Positions 17,291-26,038 are shown, numbered from the stretch's first letter. The stretch: DNA of 44,601 nucleotides from CAYFVR01 sp046541515 (GCA_046541515.1 JBKHDD010000023.1:1-44601); one strand, 5' to 3'. Translations and numbers: made by a program. The notes: generated from the sequence alone by a model not told the origin.

Positions 17291-17818
17291 TCAGAGAAAA
17301 TCCGATTCCAGATCGTCGTCCCAGGCGGCGCCGTCGCCCCAGCCCCGGCCATGCCTCGTTCCCCGGCCCTTGCCTCGGCCCATGCCCCGGCCCTTGGGAC
17401 CGCGTTCGGGCAGGGATTTCAACTGCTCCCGCTGCTCGGGGGTGAGAACGGCGTTGATTTCGCTATACACCTTGGCGCGATGGACGGCCATCTCCTCGGC
17501 GTAGCCTGCGGCGGTCTTGTGGGCGTTTCGGACGGCCGATTCGTCGAAGGTCTCGGACCGGACGGCGTCACGCGCCGCCTGGCGGGCGTTCTGGAGGTTG
17601 TTCCGCAGGTCCTGAACCGCCTCGTCGCTTCGGTGGGTGTCCAGGATGGTCCGGATTTCCGTTTTCTGGGTCTCCGTCAGGTCCAAATGACGCAGAAACC
17701 GGAAGCCGCCGCCTCGGGGACCGGCCAATGCGGGAATGGCCATCAGGCCCGCAAGAAGCAGGGCCAGAACCAGAGACGGGACCATCGAGGAGAGCCGGGA
17801 AAAAATGGATTTGCGCAT
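17291..17818 (-). CDS. Periplasmic Spy/CpxP-family protein
   Basis: A 175-residue secreted protein with a signal peptide (hydrophobic core at about 14-28, cleavage likely after AIPALA near 32) and a helical domain with two LTxxQ-type motifs (LDLTETQKTEIRTIL and VLTPEQREQLKSL) that define the Spy/CpxP group of envelope chaperones. The C-terminus is a Gly/Arg/Lys-rich tail followed by an acidic end. AAGGAG precedes the ATG. It lies upstream of the ECF operon and is a natural candidate target of that sigma factor. Confidence 0.8.
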   Translation of the reverse strand: MRKSIFSRLSSMVPSLVLALLLAGLMAIPALAGPRGGGFRFLRHLDLTETQKTEIRTILDTHRSDEAVQDLRNNLQNARQAARDAVRSETFDESAVRNAHKTAAGYAEEMAVHRAKVYSEINAVLTPEQREQLKSLPERGPKGRGMGRGKGRGTRHGRGWGDGAAWDDDLESDFL

Positions 17819-17923
17819 GACGAACTCCTTTTTTCAATGTTGCGTTTCATTTCCGCCCGTCTTCGGGCGCTCTATGAAGGGAGTCGTCTCCCGGGGAAAT
17901 CCGGTTACAAAAAAAAACACCAC

Positions 17924-17948
17924 AAAAAATCCCGGCCGGAGCCGGGAT
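17924..17948 (-). terminator. Rho-independent terminator after RseC
   Basis: On the minus strand ATCCCGGC and GCCGGGAT pair (17941-17948 with 17929-17936) around a 4-nt loop and are followed by TTTTTT. It lies about 75 bp past the RseC stop codon. Confidence 0.85.
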
Positions 17949-18024
17949 GGAAAAAGCGGCATGGACGGGGGGATCGGCGGCCGACGAATCGGAGCGGGGA
18001 TCGGTTTCCGCAGCCGCGACGGGA

Positions 18025-18468
18025 TCAGGCGGAAGCGGTCCGCGCCCGGGCCCGAATGCGGAGGATGCGGGCCTGGAATTTTTCGTTGCCGGCCAGCTTG
18101 CCGCTGAACAGCCGGATGAACAGAAAGGCCAGCCCCAGGCTGCCGAAGGCCAAGGCGGCGGACATGGCCGATTCGTCCACGCCGTAGGCGGGGGCGATGC
18201 GCATCCCGATCGCCGCGCCGGCGATCATGGCCAGCACCGGGACCATGTAGAGCAAAAAGGTGATTTTCACCAGGGAGCCGGACGCGAAGCCGATGACCAC
18301 CTCGTCGCCGACGCCGGCGCCCGCCGTGTTGGCCACCTCCACCTCGCATTCATTTCCGCCCTGGCACAAGTCCCGGGAGCCGCAACCCTCGCAGGTGCCG
18401 GCGCGGATCGTTTTGATCCAGGCCCGCCGGTCTTCGGTTCGAACGACAATTCCGTTTTCCGTAACCAC
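18025..18468 (-). CDS. rseC: RseC/MucC-family membrane protein
   Basis: A 147-residue protein with an N-terminal cytoplasmic part bearing four cysteines (CEGCGSRDLCQGGNEC), the pattern of RseC proteins, and two membrane helices (about 73-95 and 105-125). RseC is known in the SoxR-reducing system together with Rnf-like (Rsx) proteins and as a modulator of sigma-E signalling. Here it follows an RnfB-fused oxidoreductase, which favours the Rnf/Rsx-type redox role. The start codon is GTG at 18468 with AGAGG about 8 nt upstream. A hairpin with a T-run lies between it and the preceding gene. Confidence 0.85.
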   Translation of the reverse strand: MVTENGIVVRTEDRRAWIKTIRAGTCEGCGSRDLCQGGNECEVEVANTAGAGVGDEVVIGFASGSLVKITFLLYMVPVLAMIAGAAIGMRIAPAYGVDESAMSAALAFGSLGLAFLFIRLFSGKLAGNEKFQARILRIRARARTASA

Positions 18469-18508
18469 GAAGCAACCTCTTTACATTCTTGGTTCAACAT
18501 CTGGGATG

Positions 18509-18544
18509 AAAAAGCGCCGGAGAGCGCGGCGCGCTCCCCGGCGC
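18509..18544 (-). terminator. Hairpin with T-run between the RnfB-like fusion and RseC
   Basis: GCGCCGG (18514-18520) pairs with CCGGCGC (18538-18544), and GAGCGC (18522-18527) pairs with GCGCTC (18531-18536) inside it. On the minus strand five T follow (A-run 18509-18513). It could end or attenuate transcription before rseC. Confidence 0.7.
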
Positions 18545-18579
18545 GGGGATTTCCTACGCGGAAGACCCGACTTGACGGA

Positions 18580-20661
18580 TCAGGCCGCGGTTTCCTCCTC
18601 GACGGTCTCCGGTTCGCCCACAAGCCCGATGGGCACGTTCACCGACCGCTCGTAGCAAATCAGGCCGCACTGGAGGCAGCGTCTCGCCTCCTGAAGGGCC
18701 TGGGATTCGGTGAAGCCTTTTTCCAGCTCCCGGGTTTCCGCCAGCTCGCGGGGCCCGGCAAGGGGCATGATCTGACGGGGGATCGGTTTGACGTTGTGGA
18801 CCGAATCCACGTCCTGAATCCGGGAGTCGGGGGTCAGAACCCCTTCGTCCAGCTCCAGCGGAATGTCGAAGAGCAGCCGATGCACCGAGGCGGCGGCCCG
18901 ACGGCCGGCGCCGATGGCGCGGATGGCGGCGCTGAAGTCGGTCAGCGCGTCGCCGGGGGCGAAAAGCCCTTCCTCGTCCTTGTGGTACGGATTCTTGTAG
19001 GGCGGCACGCCGCGCCAGGCCACCGGGCCGGCTTCGGCGGTGGGCCGGCGGGTGAAAATCATTTCCGGAAACCGGCCGGCCCCCAGAAAGAGGCTCCGCG
19101 CCGTCAGCCGTTCCCGCTCGTTCCTTTCCAGGTCCACCACCTCAACTTCGGTCAGCTCCCCGCCGTAGCCGGCGATGGCGCCGATGCCCGCGCCGAAACG
19201 CAGCGTGACGACCGAATCGTCCTCCACCTCGGCCACCCGGGCCAAGGCTTCCTTGGAAAGCTGTTCCTTTTGTTCCCGGAAGATCACCGTCACCGACTCG
19301 GCGCCCAGGTCGCGGCAGATTTCCGCGCCCTTGACGGCCGCGCGGCCCCCGCCGAGAATGACCACCGGGCCCGCCGGGGCGATCCGGTTGCTGCGGTGGG
19401 TGTCGGCCTTGATGAGGTCGATGAGCAGATAGGCGCCCGGGAACTGGGATTCGATCTGGTTGCCGGGAATCCGGGTGAGCCGGCTGTCCCATCCGCCGGT
19501 GCCGGTGAAGACGGCCTCGTAGCCGCCCTCCAAAAGCGCCGGAATGGTGAAATCCTTGCCCAGGGTCTTGCCGGTTTGGACTTCCACGCCCATGTCCAGC
19601 ACGCCTTCGATGTCCCACTCCAGCACGTCGGCGGGCAGCCGCTCCGGCGCGATGGCGGTCCGGAGCATGCCGCCCAGCTTGTCCGTTGCCTCGAACAGGG
19701 TGACGTCGTGGCCTAGGCGGGCGGAGAAAAAGCCGGCGGAAAGGCCCTCTGCGCCGCCTCCCACCACGGCGATTTTCCGGCCCGAAGACGGCGCCTTGTA
19801 GGGCTGAATCCGCGTTCCGCCCTCCCGCTCGTAGTCGGCCGCGAAACGCTTGAGGAAATTGATGGCCACCGGATCGTCCACCATGTTGCGTCGGCACTCG
19901 TTTTCGCAGGGACGCGGGCAAATGCGGCCGATGACGGTGGGAAAGGGGTTGCGCTCCTTGATGACCTGAACCGAACGATGATAGTCGCCAATCTCGATCT
20001 GGTGGATGTATTCCCGGATGTCGATGCCGGCGGGGCAGGCCCGCTGGCAGGGGGTGGTGCACTCGTGGTCGGTGTATTCCCGCAGGATGCGCCGGGTCGC
20101 CGAGGAGAGGGTGATGATGTGCTTGGGACAGACCCGCTCGCAGGTGCCGCAACCGGTGCATTTTTCCGCGTCCACCACCGGCAGGTTGTCCGCCCCCATC
20201 ACGATGGCGTCGAAGGGGCAGACCGCCGCGCAACTGCCCAGACCCAGGCAGCCGATCTCGCAGATTTTCATTCCGCCGCCCAGGAGGGAGGCGGCACGGC
20301 AGTCGCTCAGGCCGTCGTACAGGTAGCGGGTGTCCGCGTCCTGAAAGCCGAAATAGCAGCCCGGCCGGGCGATGTCCGGTTCTTTGGCCTCGATGGTGAC
20401 GCCCAGCACCGCCGCGATGGCTTCGGCGGTTTCGATCCCGGCGGCCACGCAGGAGTTCGGGGGCGATTTGCCCGCCGCGATGGCTTCGGCGTTGGAGGTG
20501 CAGCCGGGATAGCCGCAGCCGCCGCAATTGGCGCCGGGAAGTTCCTCGTCGATGGCGACGATGAGGGGGTCGACGTAGACGTAGAAAATTTTGGAGGCGG
20601 CCGCCAAACCGGCGCCGACGACCACTCCGAGGCCCCCCATAATGGCAATGGCTTCAAACAT
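18580..20661 (-). CDS. RnfB-like ferredoxin domain fused to GltD/NfnB-like flavoprotein
   Basis: A 693-residue fusion. Residues 1-200 are RnfB-like: one N-terminal membrane helix, the cluster motif ELPGANCGGCGYPGC with a fourth Cys in PNSCVAAG, then two ferredoxin-type [4Fe-4S] motifs (including CTGCGTCERVCP). Residues about 205-640 resemble the GltD/NfnB class: CTTPCQRACPAGIDI and ICPRPCENECRR for further Fe-S clusters, an FAD fingerprint (AVVGGGAEGLSAG) and a second dinucleotide site (VVILGGGRAAVKG). A last Cys motif, ARRCLQCGLICYE, lies near the end. It would move electrons between NAD(P)H, flavin and ferredoxin at the membrane, as a partner of the NuoF/NuoE-like proteins encoded upstream. 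Confidence 0.87.
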   Translation of the reverse strand: MFEAIAIMGGLGVVVGAGLAAASKIFYVYVDPLIVAIDEELPGANCGGCGYPGCTSNAEAIAAGKSPPNSCVAAGIETAEAIAAVLGVTIEAKEPDIARPGCYFGFQDADTRYLYDGLSDCRAASLLGGGMKICEIGCLGLGSCAAVCPFDAIVMGADNLPVVDAEKCTGCGTCERVCPKHIITLSSATRRILREYTDHECTTPCQRACPAGIDIREYIHQIEIGDYHRSVQVIKERNPFPTVIGRICPRPCENECRRNMVDDPVAINFLKRFAADYEREGGTRIQPYKAPSSGRKIAVVGGGAEGLSAGFFSARLGHDVTLFEATDKLGGMLRTAIAPERLPADVLEWDIEGVLDMGVEVQTGKTLGKDFTIPALLEGGYEAVFTGTGGWDSRLTRIPGNQIESQFPGAYLLIDLIKADTHRSNRIAPAGPVVILGGGRAAVKGAEICRDLGAESVTVIFREQKEQLSKEALARVAEVEDDSVVTLRFGAGIGAIAGYGGELTEVEVVDLERNERERLTARSLFLGAGRFPEMIFTRRPTAEAGPVAWRGVPPYKNPYHKDEEGLFAPGDALTDFSAAIRAIGAGRRAAASVHRLLFDIPLELDEGVLTPDSRIQDVDSVHNVKPIPRQIMPLAGPRELAETRELEKGFTESQALQEARRCLQCGLICYERSVNVPIGLVGEPETVEEETAA

Positions 20662-20768
20662 GGAACCGCTCCTTGGGGAAGATTTGGGGTTTGGATCGTT
20701 CGGGAATGACCCCGACGGGAATTCAAGGTCCGCGCCGGCCGCGTGGGCGTCGAAGCGGACCGCGGACC

Positions 20769-22622
20769 TCAGTCGATGGCGTCAAATTTGCAAACGTTGT
20801 AGCAGGTGAGGCATTCGACGCATTTTTCCTTGTTGATCCGGGCCACTTCCTTTTTCTTCCAGACGATGGCGTCGGCCGGGCAGGCCCGGAAGCAGGCGCC
20901 GCAGCCGGTGCATTTTTCCGTGTCGACCTCGAAGGCCAACAGGGCCGCGCAGCTTTTGGCGGGGCACTTGCGGTCCGTGATGTGGGCCTCGTATTCGTCC
21001 CGGAAGTAGCGGAGGGTGGAGAGAACGGGGTTGGGCGCGGTCTGGCCCAGGCCGCACAGGGAGCCTTCCTGGATGGTGGCCGACAGCTCCTCCAGGGTGT
21101 CGATGTCCTCGAGTTCGCCCCGGCCGTCGCAAATTTTTTCCAACAGCTCCAGCAGCCGCTTGGTGCCTTCCCGGCAGGGGGTGCATTTCCCGCAGGACTC
21201 TTCCTGGATGAAGTCCATGAAAAAGCGGGCCATGTCCACCATGCAGGTGGTTTCGTCCATGACGATGACGCCGCCGGAGCCCATGATGGCGCCCACCTTG
21301 GCGATTTCCTCGTAATCGACCCGGATGTCGAGGTGTTGCTCGGGAACGCAGCCGCCCGAGGGGCCGCCAAGCTGCACCGCCTTGAATTTCTTTTTCTTGG
21401 GAATGCCGCCGCCCACGTCGTAGATCAGCTCCCGCAGCGGGGTGCCCATGGGCACTTCCACCAGGCCGATGTTGTTGATGTCCCCCGACATGGCGAAGAC
21501 CTTGGTGCCCTTGCTTTTTTCGGTGCCCACGCTGGCGTACCAGTCGCCGCCGTACTGGATGATCTGGGGAATGTTGGCCAGGGTTTCCACGTTGTTCAAG
21601 ATGGTCGGCTTTTCCCAAAGCCCCTTGAGGGCGGGGAAGGGGGGGCGGGGGCGGGGCATTCCGCGCCGGCCTTCGATGGAGCGCATCAGGGCGGTTTCCT
21701 CGCCGCAGACGAAGGCGCCGGCGCCCTGGTAGATGTCGATGTCGAAGGAAAAATCGGTGCCGAAGATGTTTTTTCCCAGCAGGCCCCGCTCCTTGGCCTT
21801 GGCAATGGCGATTTCCAGCCGTTTGATCGCCAGCGGATATTCCGTCCGGGCGTAAATGTAGCCCTGGCCGGCGTTGATGGCCTTGGCGGCGATGATCATG
21901 CCTTCCAGCACCGCGTGGGGGTCGGCCTCCAGGATCGACCGGTCCATGAAGGCGCCGGGGTCGCCCTCGTCGGCGTTGCACAGCACGTACTTCACGTCGC
22001 CGGGGCTTCCGTGGGCGAATTGCCACTTCATGCCGGTGGGGAATCCGGCGCCGCCGCGGCCCCGCATTCCGGACCGTTTGACTTCGTCGATGATCTGTTC
22101 GGGCGTCATCTCGGTCAGGGCCTTGTGCGCGCCCTGATAGCCGTCGTTGCGGATGTAGTCCTCCAGGGACTCGGGATCGATGAGCCCCTTGTTGCGGAGC
22201 GCGCGCGGCATTTGATTGGCGAAGAAGGGGATGTCGTTCTGGAGGGGGATGCGCTTTTTGGTGCCGGGGTCTTTGTAGAGGTATTTCTCCACCGGCTTGC
22301 CGTCCACCAGGTGGCTTTTGACGATGTCGGGAACGGCTTTGGCGGAAATTTTTTGATAGAAAACGCCCTCCGGGTGGACCACCATCAGCGGGCCGAGGGC
22401 GCAGAAACCGTTGCAGCCGGTTTCCACCACCTTGCAGGTATCGGATAGGCCGTTGGCTTCGATTTCCTTTTCCAAGGCCTCTTTTACGGCGATGCTGCCG
22501 GTGGCGTGGCAGCCGGTGCCGCCGCAGATGAGCAGCTGCTTCATGCCCGGCGCGTCAAATTCCCGCTTTCGTTTTTCCTGAATGGTTTTTAAATCTTCCA
22601 AGGTGACGGTTGCCGTTCCCAT
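20769..22622 (-). CDS. NuoF-like NADH/flavin subunit with extra Fe-S domains (HydB/HndC/BfuB type)
   Basis: A 617-residue flavo-iron-sulfur protein. Residues 28-120 are a thioredoxin-like [2Fe-2S] domain (CGGTGC and CNGFC). The NuoF core shows GRGGAGFPTG, CNADEGDPGAF and YARTEYPLAI for FMN and NAD(H) binding. The N3-type [4Fe-4S] cluster uses ESCGKCTPCREGT with a later Cys in SLCGLGQTAPNP. Two ferredoxin-type clusters end the protein (CTGCGACFRACP and CVECLTCYNVC). This architecture is that of the electron-bifurcating HydB/HndC/Bfu family. No [FeFe]-hydrogenase catalytic subunit is encoded alongside; the partner is instead the RnfB::GltD-like fusion. Confidence 0.92.
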   Translation of the reverse strand: MGTATVTLEDLKTIQEKRKREFDAPGMKQLLICGGTGCHATGSIAVKEALEKEIEANGLSDTCKVVETGCNGFCALGPLMVVHPEGVFYQKISAKAVPDIVKSHLVDGKPVEKYLYKDPGTKKRIPLQNDIPFFANQMPRALRNKGLIDPESLEDYIRNDGYQGAHKALTEMTPEQIIDEVKRSGMRGRGGAGFPTGMKWQFAHGSPGDVKYVLCNADEGDPGAFMDRSILEADPHAVLEGMIIAAKAINAGQGYIYARTEYPLAIKRLEIAIAKAKERGLLGKNIFGTDFSFDIDIYQGAGAFVCGEETALMRSIEGRRGMPRPRPPFPALKGLWEKPTILNNVETLANIPQIIQYGGDWYASVGTEKSKGTKVFAMSGDINNIGLVEVPMGTPLRELIYDVGGGIPKKKKFKAVQLGGPSGGCVPEQHLDIRVDYEEIAKVGAIMGSGGVIVMDETTCMVDMARFFMDFIQEESCGKCTPCREGTKRLLELLEKICDGRGELEDIDTLEELSATIQEGSLCGLGQTAPNPVLSTLRYFRDEYEAHITDRKCPAKSCAALLAFEVDTEKCTGCGACFRACPADAIVWKKKEVARINKEKCVECLTCYNVCKFDAID

Positions 22623-22673
22623 GTGTCTCCCTTTTCTCCCGGTTTGCCGGGCCCCGGTTTGCCAGTCAACGGG

Positions 22674-23027
22674 CTACCAGGACCCGTCCAGTCCCCTCAG
22701 TCCGTTCATGTACAACCGGCCGCTGGCCACGAACATCGAATATTTGGTCCGCAACAGCGGCAGGTTGTAGGATTCCGCCAGTTTGATCACCGCCGGGTCC
22801 GGCCGTTTGCCCCGGACGAAGACGATCGCGCCGACCTCGGCGATTTTCGCGGTGCGCAGCACCTGTTCCGAATTGAGGCCGGTGAGCAGCACCGATCCTT
22901 TGGCCACGGCCGACAGGATGTCGTCCATGAGATCGGCCCCGCCGGCGCCGGCCACGCCGATGTCGAGATGTTCCTCGCCCACCAGCACTTCGGCGTTCAA
23001 AATATCCCGAATTTCGGATAACTTCAT
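22674..23027 (-). CDS. DRTGG-domain protein
   Basis: A 117-residue protein with the DRTGG-domain pattern (VGEEHLDIGVAGAGGADLMD, LLTGLNSEQVLRTAKIAEV, AIVFVRGKRPDPAVIKLAES). Genes of this kind often sit between the NuoE- and NuoF-like genes of bifurcating hydrogenase operons; their role is unknown, with nucleotide binding or sensing usually suggested. The start at 23027 follows AAAGG by 6 nt; a start 27 bp upstream would overlap the preceding gene. It lies 10 bp after the NuoE-like stop and 51 bp before the NuoF-like start. Confidence 0.82.
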   Translation of the reverse strand: MKLSEIRDILNAEVLVGEEHLDIGVAGAGGADLMDDILSAVAKGSVLLTGLNSEQVLRTAKIAEVGAIVFVRGKRPDPAVIKLAESYNLPLLRTKYSMFVASGRLYMNGLRGLDGSW

Positions 23028-23037
23028 TCCGTTGCCT

Positions 23038-23532
23038 TTATTCGTACCGTTCAAGAATCCCCAGTACGGTGTCGGCCTGAACCGCGCCGTGGACGTCGTC
23101 GCCCACGACCATGACCGGCGCCAGACCGCAGGCGCCCAGACACCGAACCGATTCCAGGGAGAAGCACCGGTCTTCGGTGGTGCATCCTTCCGCCATGTCG
23201 TATTTGTTGCTGATCCGGCTGATGACCTCCTTGATGCCCTTTACGTAGCAGGCGGTGCCCGTGCAGACCTTGATGGTGTGCCGGCCCTTGGGCTCCAGGG
23301 AAAAGAGGGAGTAGAAGGACGCCACGCCGAACACGTCGGCCCGGGGCAGATTCAGCCCCTCGCTGAGGTATTCCATGACCGGAACCGGGAGCCAGCCCAC
23401 CACGTTTTGGCTTTCCCGCAGGGCGGCGATCACCGAGCCGGCCTGGCCGGCGTATTTTTCGATCACCCCGTCGATTTTTTGCCACATCTCTTCCGTTATG
23501 TCCGGGTGCTCTGGATACGCGATGTCCATCAT
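23038..23532 (-). CDS. NuoE-like [2Fe-2S] subunit (HydC/HndA/BfuC type)
   Basis: A 164-residue thioredoxin-fold [2Fe-2S] protein. The four ligands are visible as CTGTAC (Cx4C) and CLGAC (Cx3C), and VIAALRESQNVVGWLPVPV and VFGVASFYSLFSLEPKG are typical of NuoE. It is the first gene of the operon (NuoE, DRTGG, NuoF, RnfB::GltD, RseC) and shares a divergent intergenic region of about 230 bp with the purine phosphorylase gene. It would pass electrons within the flavin/Fe-S core of the complex. Confidence 0.92.
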   Translation of the reverse strand: MMDIAYPEHPDITEEMWQKIDGVIEKYAGQAGSVIAALRESQNVVGWLPVPVMEYLSEGLNLPRADVFGVASFYSLFSLEPKGRHTIKVCTGTACYVKGIKEVISRISNKYDMAEGCTTEDRCFSLESVRCLGACGLAPVMVVGDDVHGAVQADTVLGILERYE

Positions 23533-23761
23533 TCAGATGTCTCTCCCGACTGGGTTAAGGGTTGGGAAAAGTTCCGCGAAGAATACGGAATTAAAGACTA
23601 AATACCATTTCATACACGCCGTGAAAAGTCAACGGTCCGCTCGACGCCGCTCCGATTCCCGGCCCGCCAATTGACGGCGGCGGCCGTCTCGACTATGGAG
23701 ACTTTCATGCGTCAACCAATGACCTTCGCTTTTGAAGGCGTTCATCATGGAAGGAAAAATC

Positions 23762-24595
23762 ATGCGCGCGCAACGACAGCGGGCGGCGGAGGCCGCCGCC
23801 TTTCTCCGGGAACGGGTTGGCCGAACCCCGGAGGTGGGGGTTTTGACCGGCACCGGATTGGGCGCCATCGCCGACGCCGTCCAGGAGCCGGCGACACTGC
23901 CCTACGGCGACATTCCCCATTTCCAACGGTCCACCGTGGCCGGCCATGCCGGCCAACTGGTGACCGGCGAGCTGGCCGGCCGGCCGGCGGCGGTGTTCCA
24001 GGGCCGCTTTCACCTTTATGAAGGCTATTCGGCCAAGGACGTCGCCTTTCCGGTTCGCGTGCTCCAGGAGCTGGGGGCCAAAACCCTCGTCGTCACCAAC
24101 GCCGCCGGGGGAATTAATCCGGCCTATTCCCCGGGGGACGTGATGATTCTGGCCGACCACGTCAACCTGACGGGGGAAAACCCGCTGGTGGGGGAAAATC
24201 TGGACGAATGGGGGCTTCGGTTTCCGGACATGGGCCGGGTCTACGACGCGGAGCTGGCGGACCGGGCCGCCGCGGCCGCCGCCGAGGAAAAGGTCTCGGT
24301 CCAACGGGGCGTGTACGCCGGGCTCAAAGGGCCGTCCCTGGAAACCCCCGCCGAGGTTCGGCATCTGCGGACCATCGGCGCGGACGCCGTGGGCTTTTCC
24401 ACCGTCATGGAGGCCATCGCGGCGGTCCACGCCGGAATGCGGATTCTGGGCCTCTCCATGCTGACCAACATCCACCACCCCGACCATCCCCATGCCGCTC
24501 CGGCGGTGCTGGAGGAGATCATCGCGGCGGCCGACGCCGCCGCGCCCCGGGTGGCCGCGCTGATTCGTCGGGTGGTGGAGGGGCTCGATGGCTGA
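23762..24595 (+). CDS. Purine nucleoside phosphorylase
   Basis: A 277-residue phosphorylase of the trimeric PNP/MTAP class, which cleaves purine nucleosides with phosphate to the base and pentose-1-phosphate. Visible motifs are the phosphate loop LTGTGLG, QGRFHLYEGY, VTNAAGGINP, GPSLETPAEVRHLRTIGADA with the substrate Glu, and FSTVMEAI followed by SMLTNIHHPDH. The start at 23762 follows GAAGGA by about 6 nt; two further in-frame ATGs upstream are less well placed. It overlaps the deaminase gene by 8 bp, so its likely job is to split the inosine-type product of that enzyme (methylthioinosine or inosine). Confidence 0.9.
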   Translation: MRAQRQRAAEAAAFLRERVGRTPEVGVLTGTGLGAIADAVQEPATLPYGDIPHFQRSTVAGHAGQLVTGELAGRPAAVFQGRFHLYEGYSAKDVAFPVRVLQELGAKTLVVTNAAGGINPAYSPGDVMILADHVNLTGENPLVGENLDEWGLRFPDMGRVYDAELADRAAAAAAEEKVSVQRGVYAGLKGPSLETPAEVRHLRTIGADAVGFSTVMEAIAAVHAGMRILGLSMLTNIHHPDHPHAAPAVLEEIIAAADAAAPRVAALIRRVVEGLDG

Positions 24596-25943
24596 TCCCC
24601 CCGCCCGATCCCATTCCGCTCCATCCGGTTCCGACAAGTTCGACCTGCTGGTGACCAACGGCACGGTGCTGACCCTGGACGCGGAAAACCGAACTCTCCG
24701 CGGCGGGGCGGTGGCGGTTTCCGGCGGACGCATTGCGGCGGTGGGACCGGCGGCCGATTTCGCCGACGCCGCGGCCGACCGGGCGATCGACGCCGACGGC
24801 GGGCTGATCCTGCCCGGTCTGGTCAACGTTCACACCCACGCCGCCATGACCCTCTTCCGGGGTCTGGCCGACGACCTGCCGCTGATGACCTGGTTGCAGG
24901 ACCACATTTTCCCCGCCGAGGCCCGGCTGAACGCCGACCGGGTGTACGACGGCGCGCTGTTGGCCTGCGCGGAGATGATCCGATCGGGAACCACCTGCTT
25001 CTGCGACATGTATCTTTTCGAGGAGTCGGTGGCCCGGGCCGCCCGGGACGCGGGAATGCGGGCGGCGGTGGGGGAGGTGCTCTACGATTTTCCCTCGCCC
25101 AATTACGGTCCCATCGAGGCCGGGTTCGACTACGTGGCTGCCATGATGGACCGATGGGCCGACGATCCGCTGATCCGGGTGGCGGTGGAGCCCCATTCGC
25201 CCTATCTTTGCGCGCCGTCGCTGCTGGAACGGGCCGCCGAACTGGCCCGGTCCCGAAACGCCCGGCTGGTGATTCACTTGTCCGAAACCCGGGACGAGGT
25301 TCAACAGACCCGGGAAAAATACGGCCGGACGCCGGTGGAACATCTGGCGGCGCTGGGCGTTCTGGGGCCGGACGTGGTCGCGCCCCACTGCGTCCATCTG
25401 ACGGAGGGAGACATCGCCCTGCTGGCGGAACACGACGTGAAGGCGGCCCACAACCCCGAGAGCAACATGAAGCTGGCCTCCGGCGTGGCCCCGGTTCCGG
25501 AGCTGTTGCGGGCCGGCGTCCGCGTGGGGCTGGGCACCGACGGCTGCGCCTCCAACAACGACCTGGATCTGTTGCGGGAGATGGACACCTGCGCCAAGCT
25601 CCACAAGGTCAACACCCTGGACCCCACGGTGCTGGACGCCCGCACCGTCCTCCGCATGGCCACCATCGACGCGGCCCGCTGCCTGGGGCTGGAGGCGGAA
25701 ATTGGCTCCCTGGAAGCGGGCAAGCGGGCCGATCTGATCGTGGTGGACCTCAACCGGCCCCATCTGAGGCCCATGTACAATCCGGAATCCCATCTGGTCT
25801 ACGCGGTGCGGGGATCGGACGTGGCCGCCACGGTGGTCAACGGCCGGGTGCTGATGGCCGACCGACGGCTGGAAACCCTGGACCAGGCCGAAGTGATGGC
25901 CCGGGCCGCGGAAGCGGCCGAGGCGGTGGCGGGGCGTGAATGA
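24588..25943 (+). CDS. mtaD: 5-methylthioadenosine/S-adenosylhomocysteine deaminase
   Basis: A 451-residue amidohydrolase of the MTA/SAH deaminase class. The metal ligands are visible as HTHAAM, VIHLSETRDE, APHCVHLTEGD and GTDGCASNNDLD, and the composite domain closes with ADLIVVDLNRPHLRPMYNPES. It would deaminate methylthioadenosine or S-adenosylhomocysteine to the inosine form, which the co-translated phosphorylase then cleaves, giving a salvage route for the by-products of SAM use. The first 17 residues are Pro/Ser-rich and probably unstructured. The next gene is convergent, with a hairpin in between. Confidence 0.88.
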   Translation: MADPPARSHSAPSGSDKFDLLVTNGTVLTLDAENRTLRGGAVAVSGGRIAAVGPAADFADAAADRAIDADGGLILPGLVNVHTHAAMTLFRGLADDLPLMTWLQDHIFPAEARLNADRVYDGALLACAEMIRSGTTCFCDMYLFEESVARAARDAGMRAAVGEVLYDFPSPNYGPIEAGFDYVAAMMDRWADDPLIRVAVEPHSPYLCAPSLLERAAELARSRNARLVIHLSETRDEVQQTREKYGRTPVEHLAALGVLGPDVVAPHCVHLTEGDIALLAEHDVKAAHNPESNMKLASGVAPVPELLRAGVRVGLGTDGCASNNDLDLLREMDTCAKLHKVNTLDPTVLDARTVLRMATIDAARCLGLEAEIGSLEAGKRADLIVVDLNRPHLRPMYNPESHLVYAVRGSDVAATVVNGRVLMADRRLETLDQAEVMARAAEAAEAVAGRE

Positions 25944-25993
25944 CGCGCCGGCGCGACGGTTCGGATTTCGATGTCCGTCCCGTCGGCCGGCGA

Positions 25994-26035
25994 GGCGCGG
26001 CCCGCGGACAAAGCCGCCCCGGCCGGGGCCGCGCC
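25994..26035. repeat. GC-rich inverted repeat between convergent genes
   Basis: GGCGCGGCCC (25994-26003) and its inverted copy GGGCCGCGCC (26026-26035) flank a 22-nt loop between the ends of mtaD and the convergent lipoprotein gene. It could serve as a two-way terminator, though no T-runs follow. Confidence 0.5.
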
Positions 26036-26038
26036 GCT

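Noticed and set aside
20673..22448. A 591-codon plus-strand frame across the NuoF-like gene
   Set aside because: It is antisense to clear Fe-S and flavin motifs, with low-complexity Gly/Ala/Val/Asp composition and no recognisable domain.
23540..23600. A sigma54 promoter near TTGGGAAAAGTTCCGC
   Set aside because: GG and GC have the right spacing, but the surrounding bases do not fit TTGGCA and TTGCA. Too weak to report.
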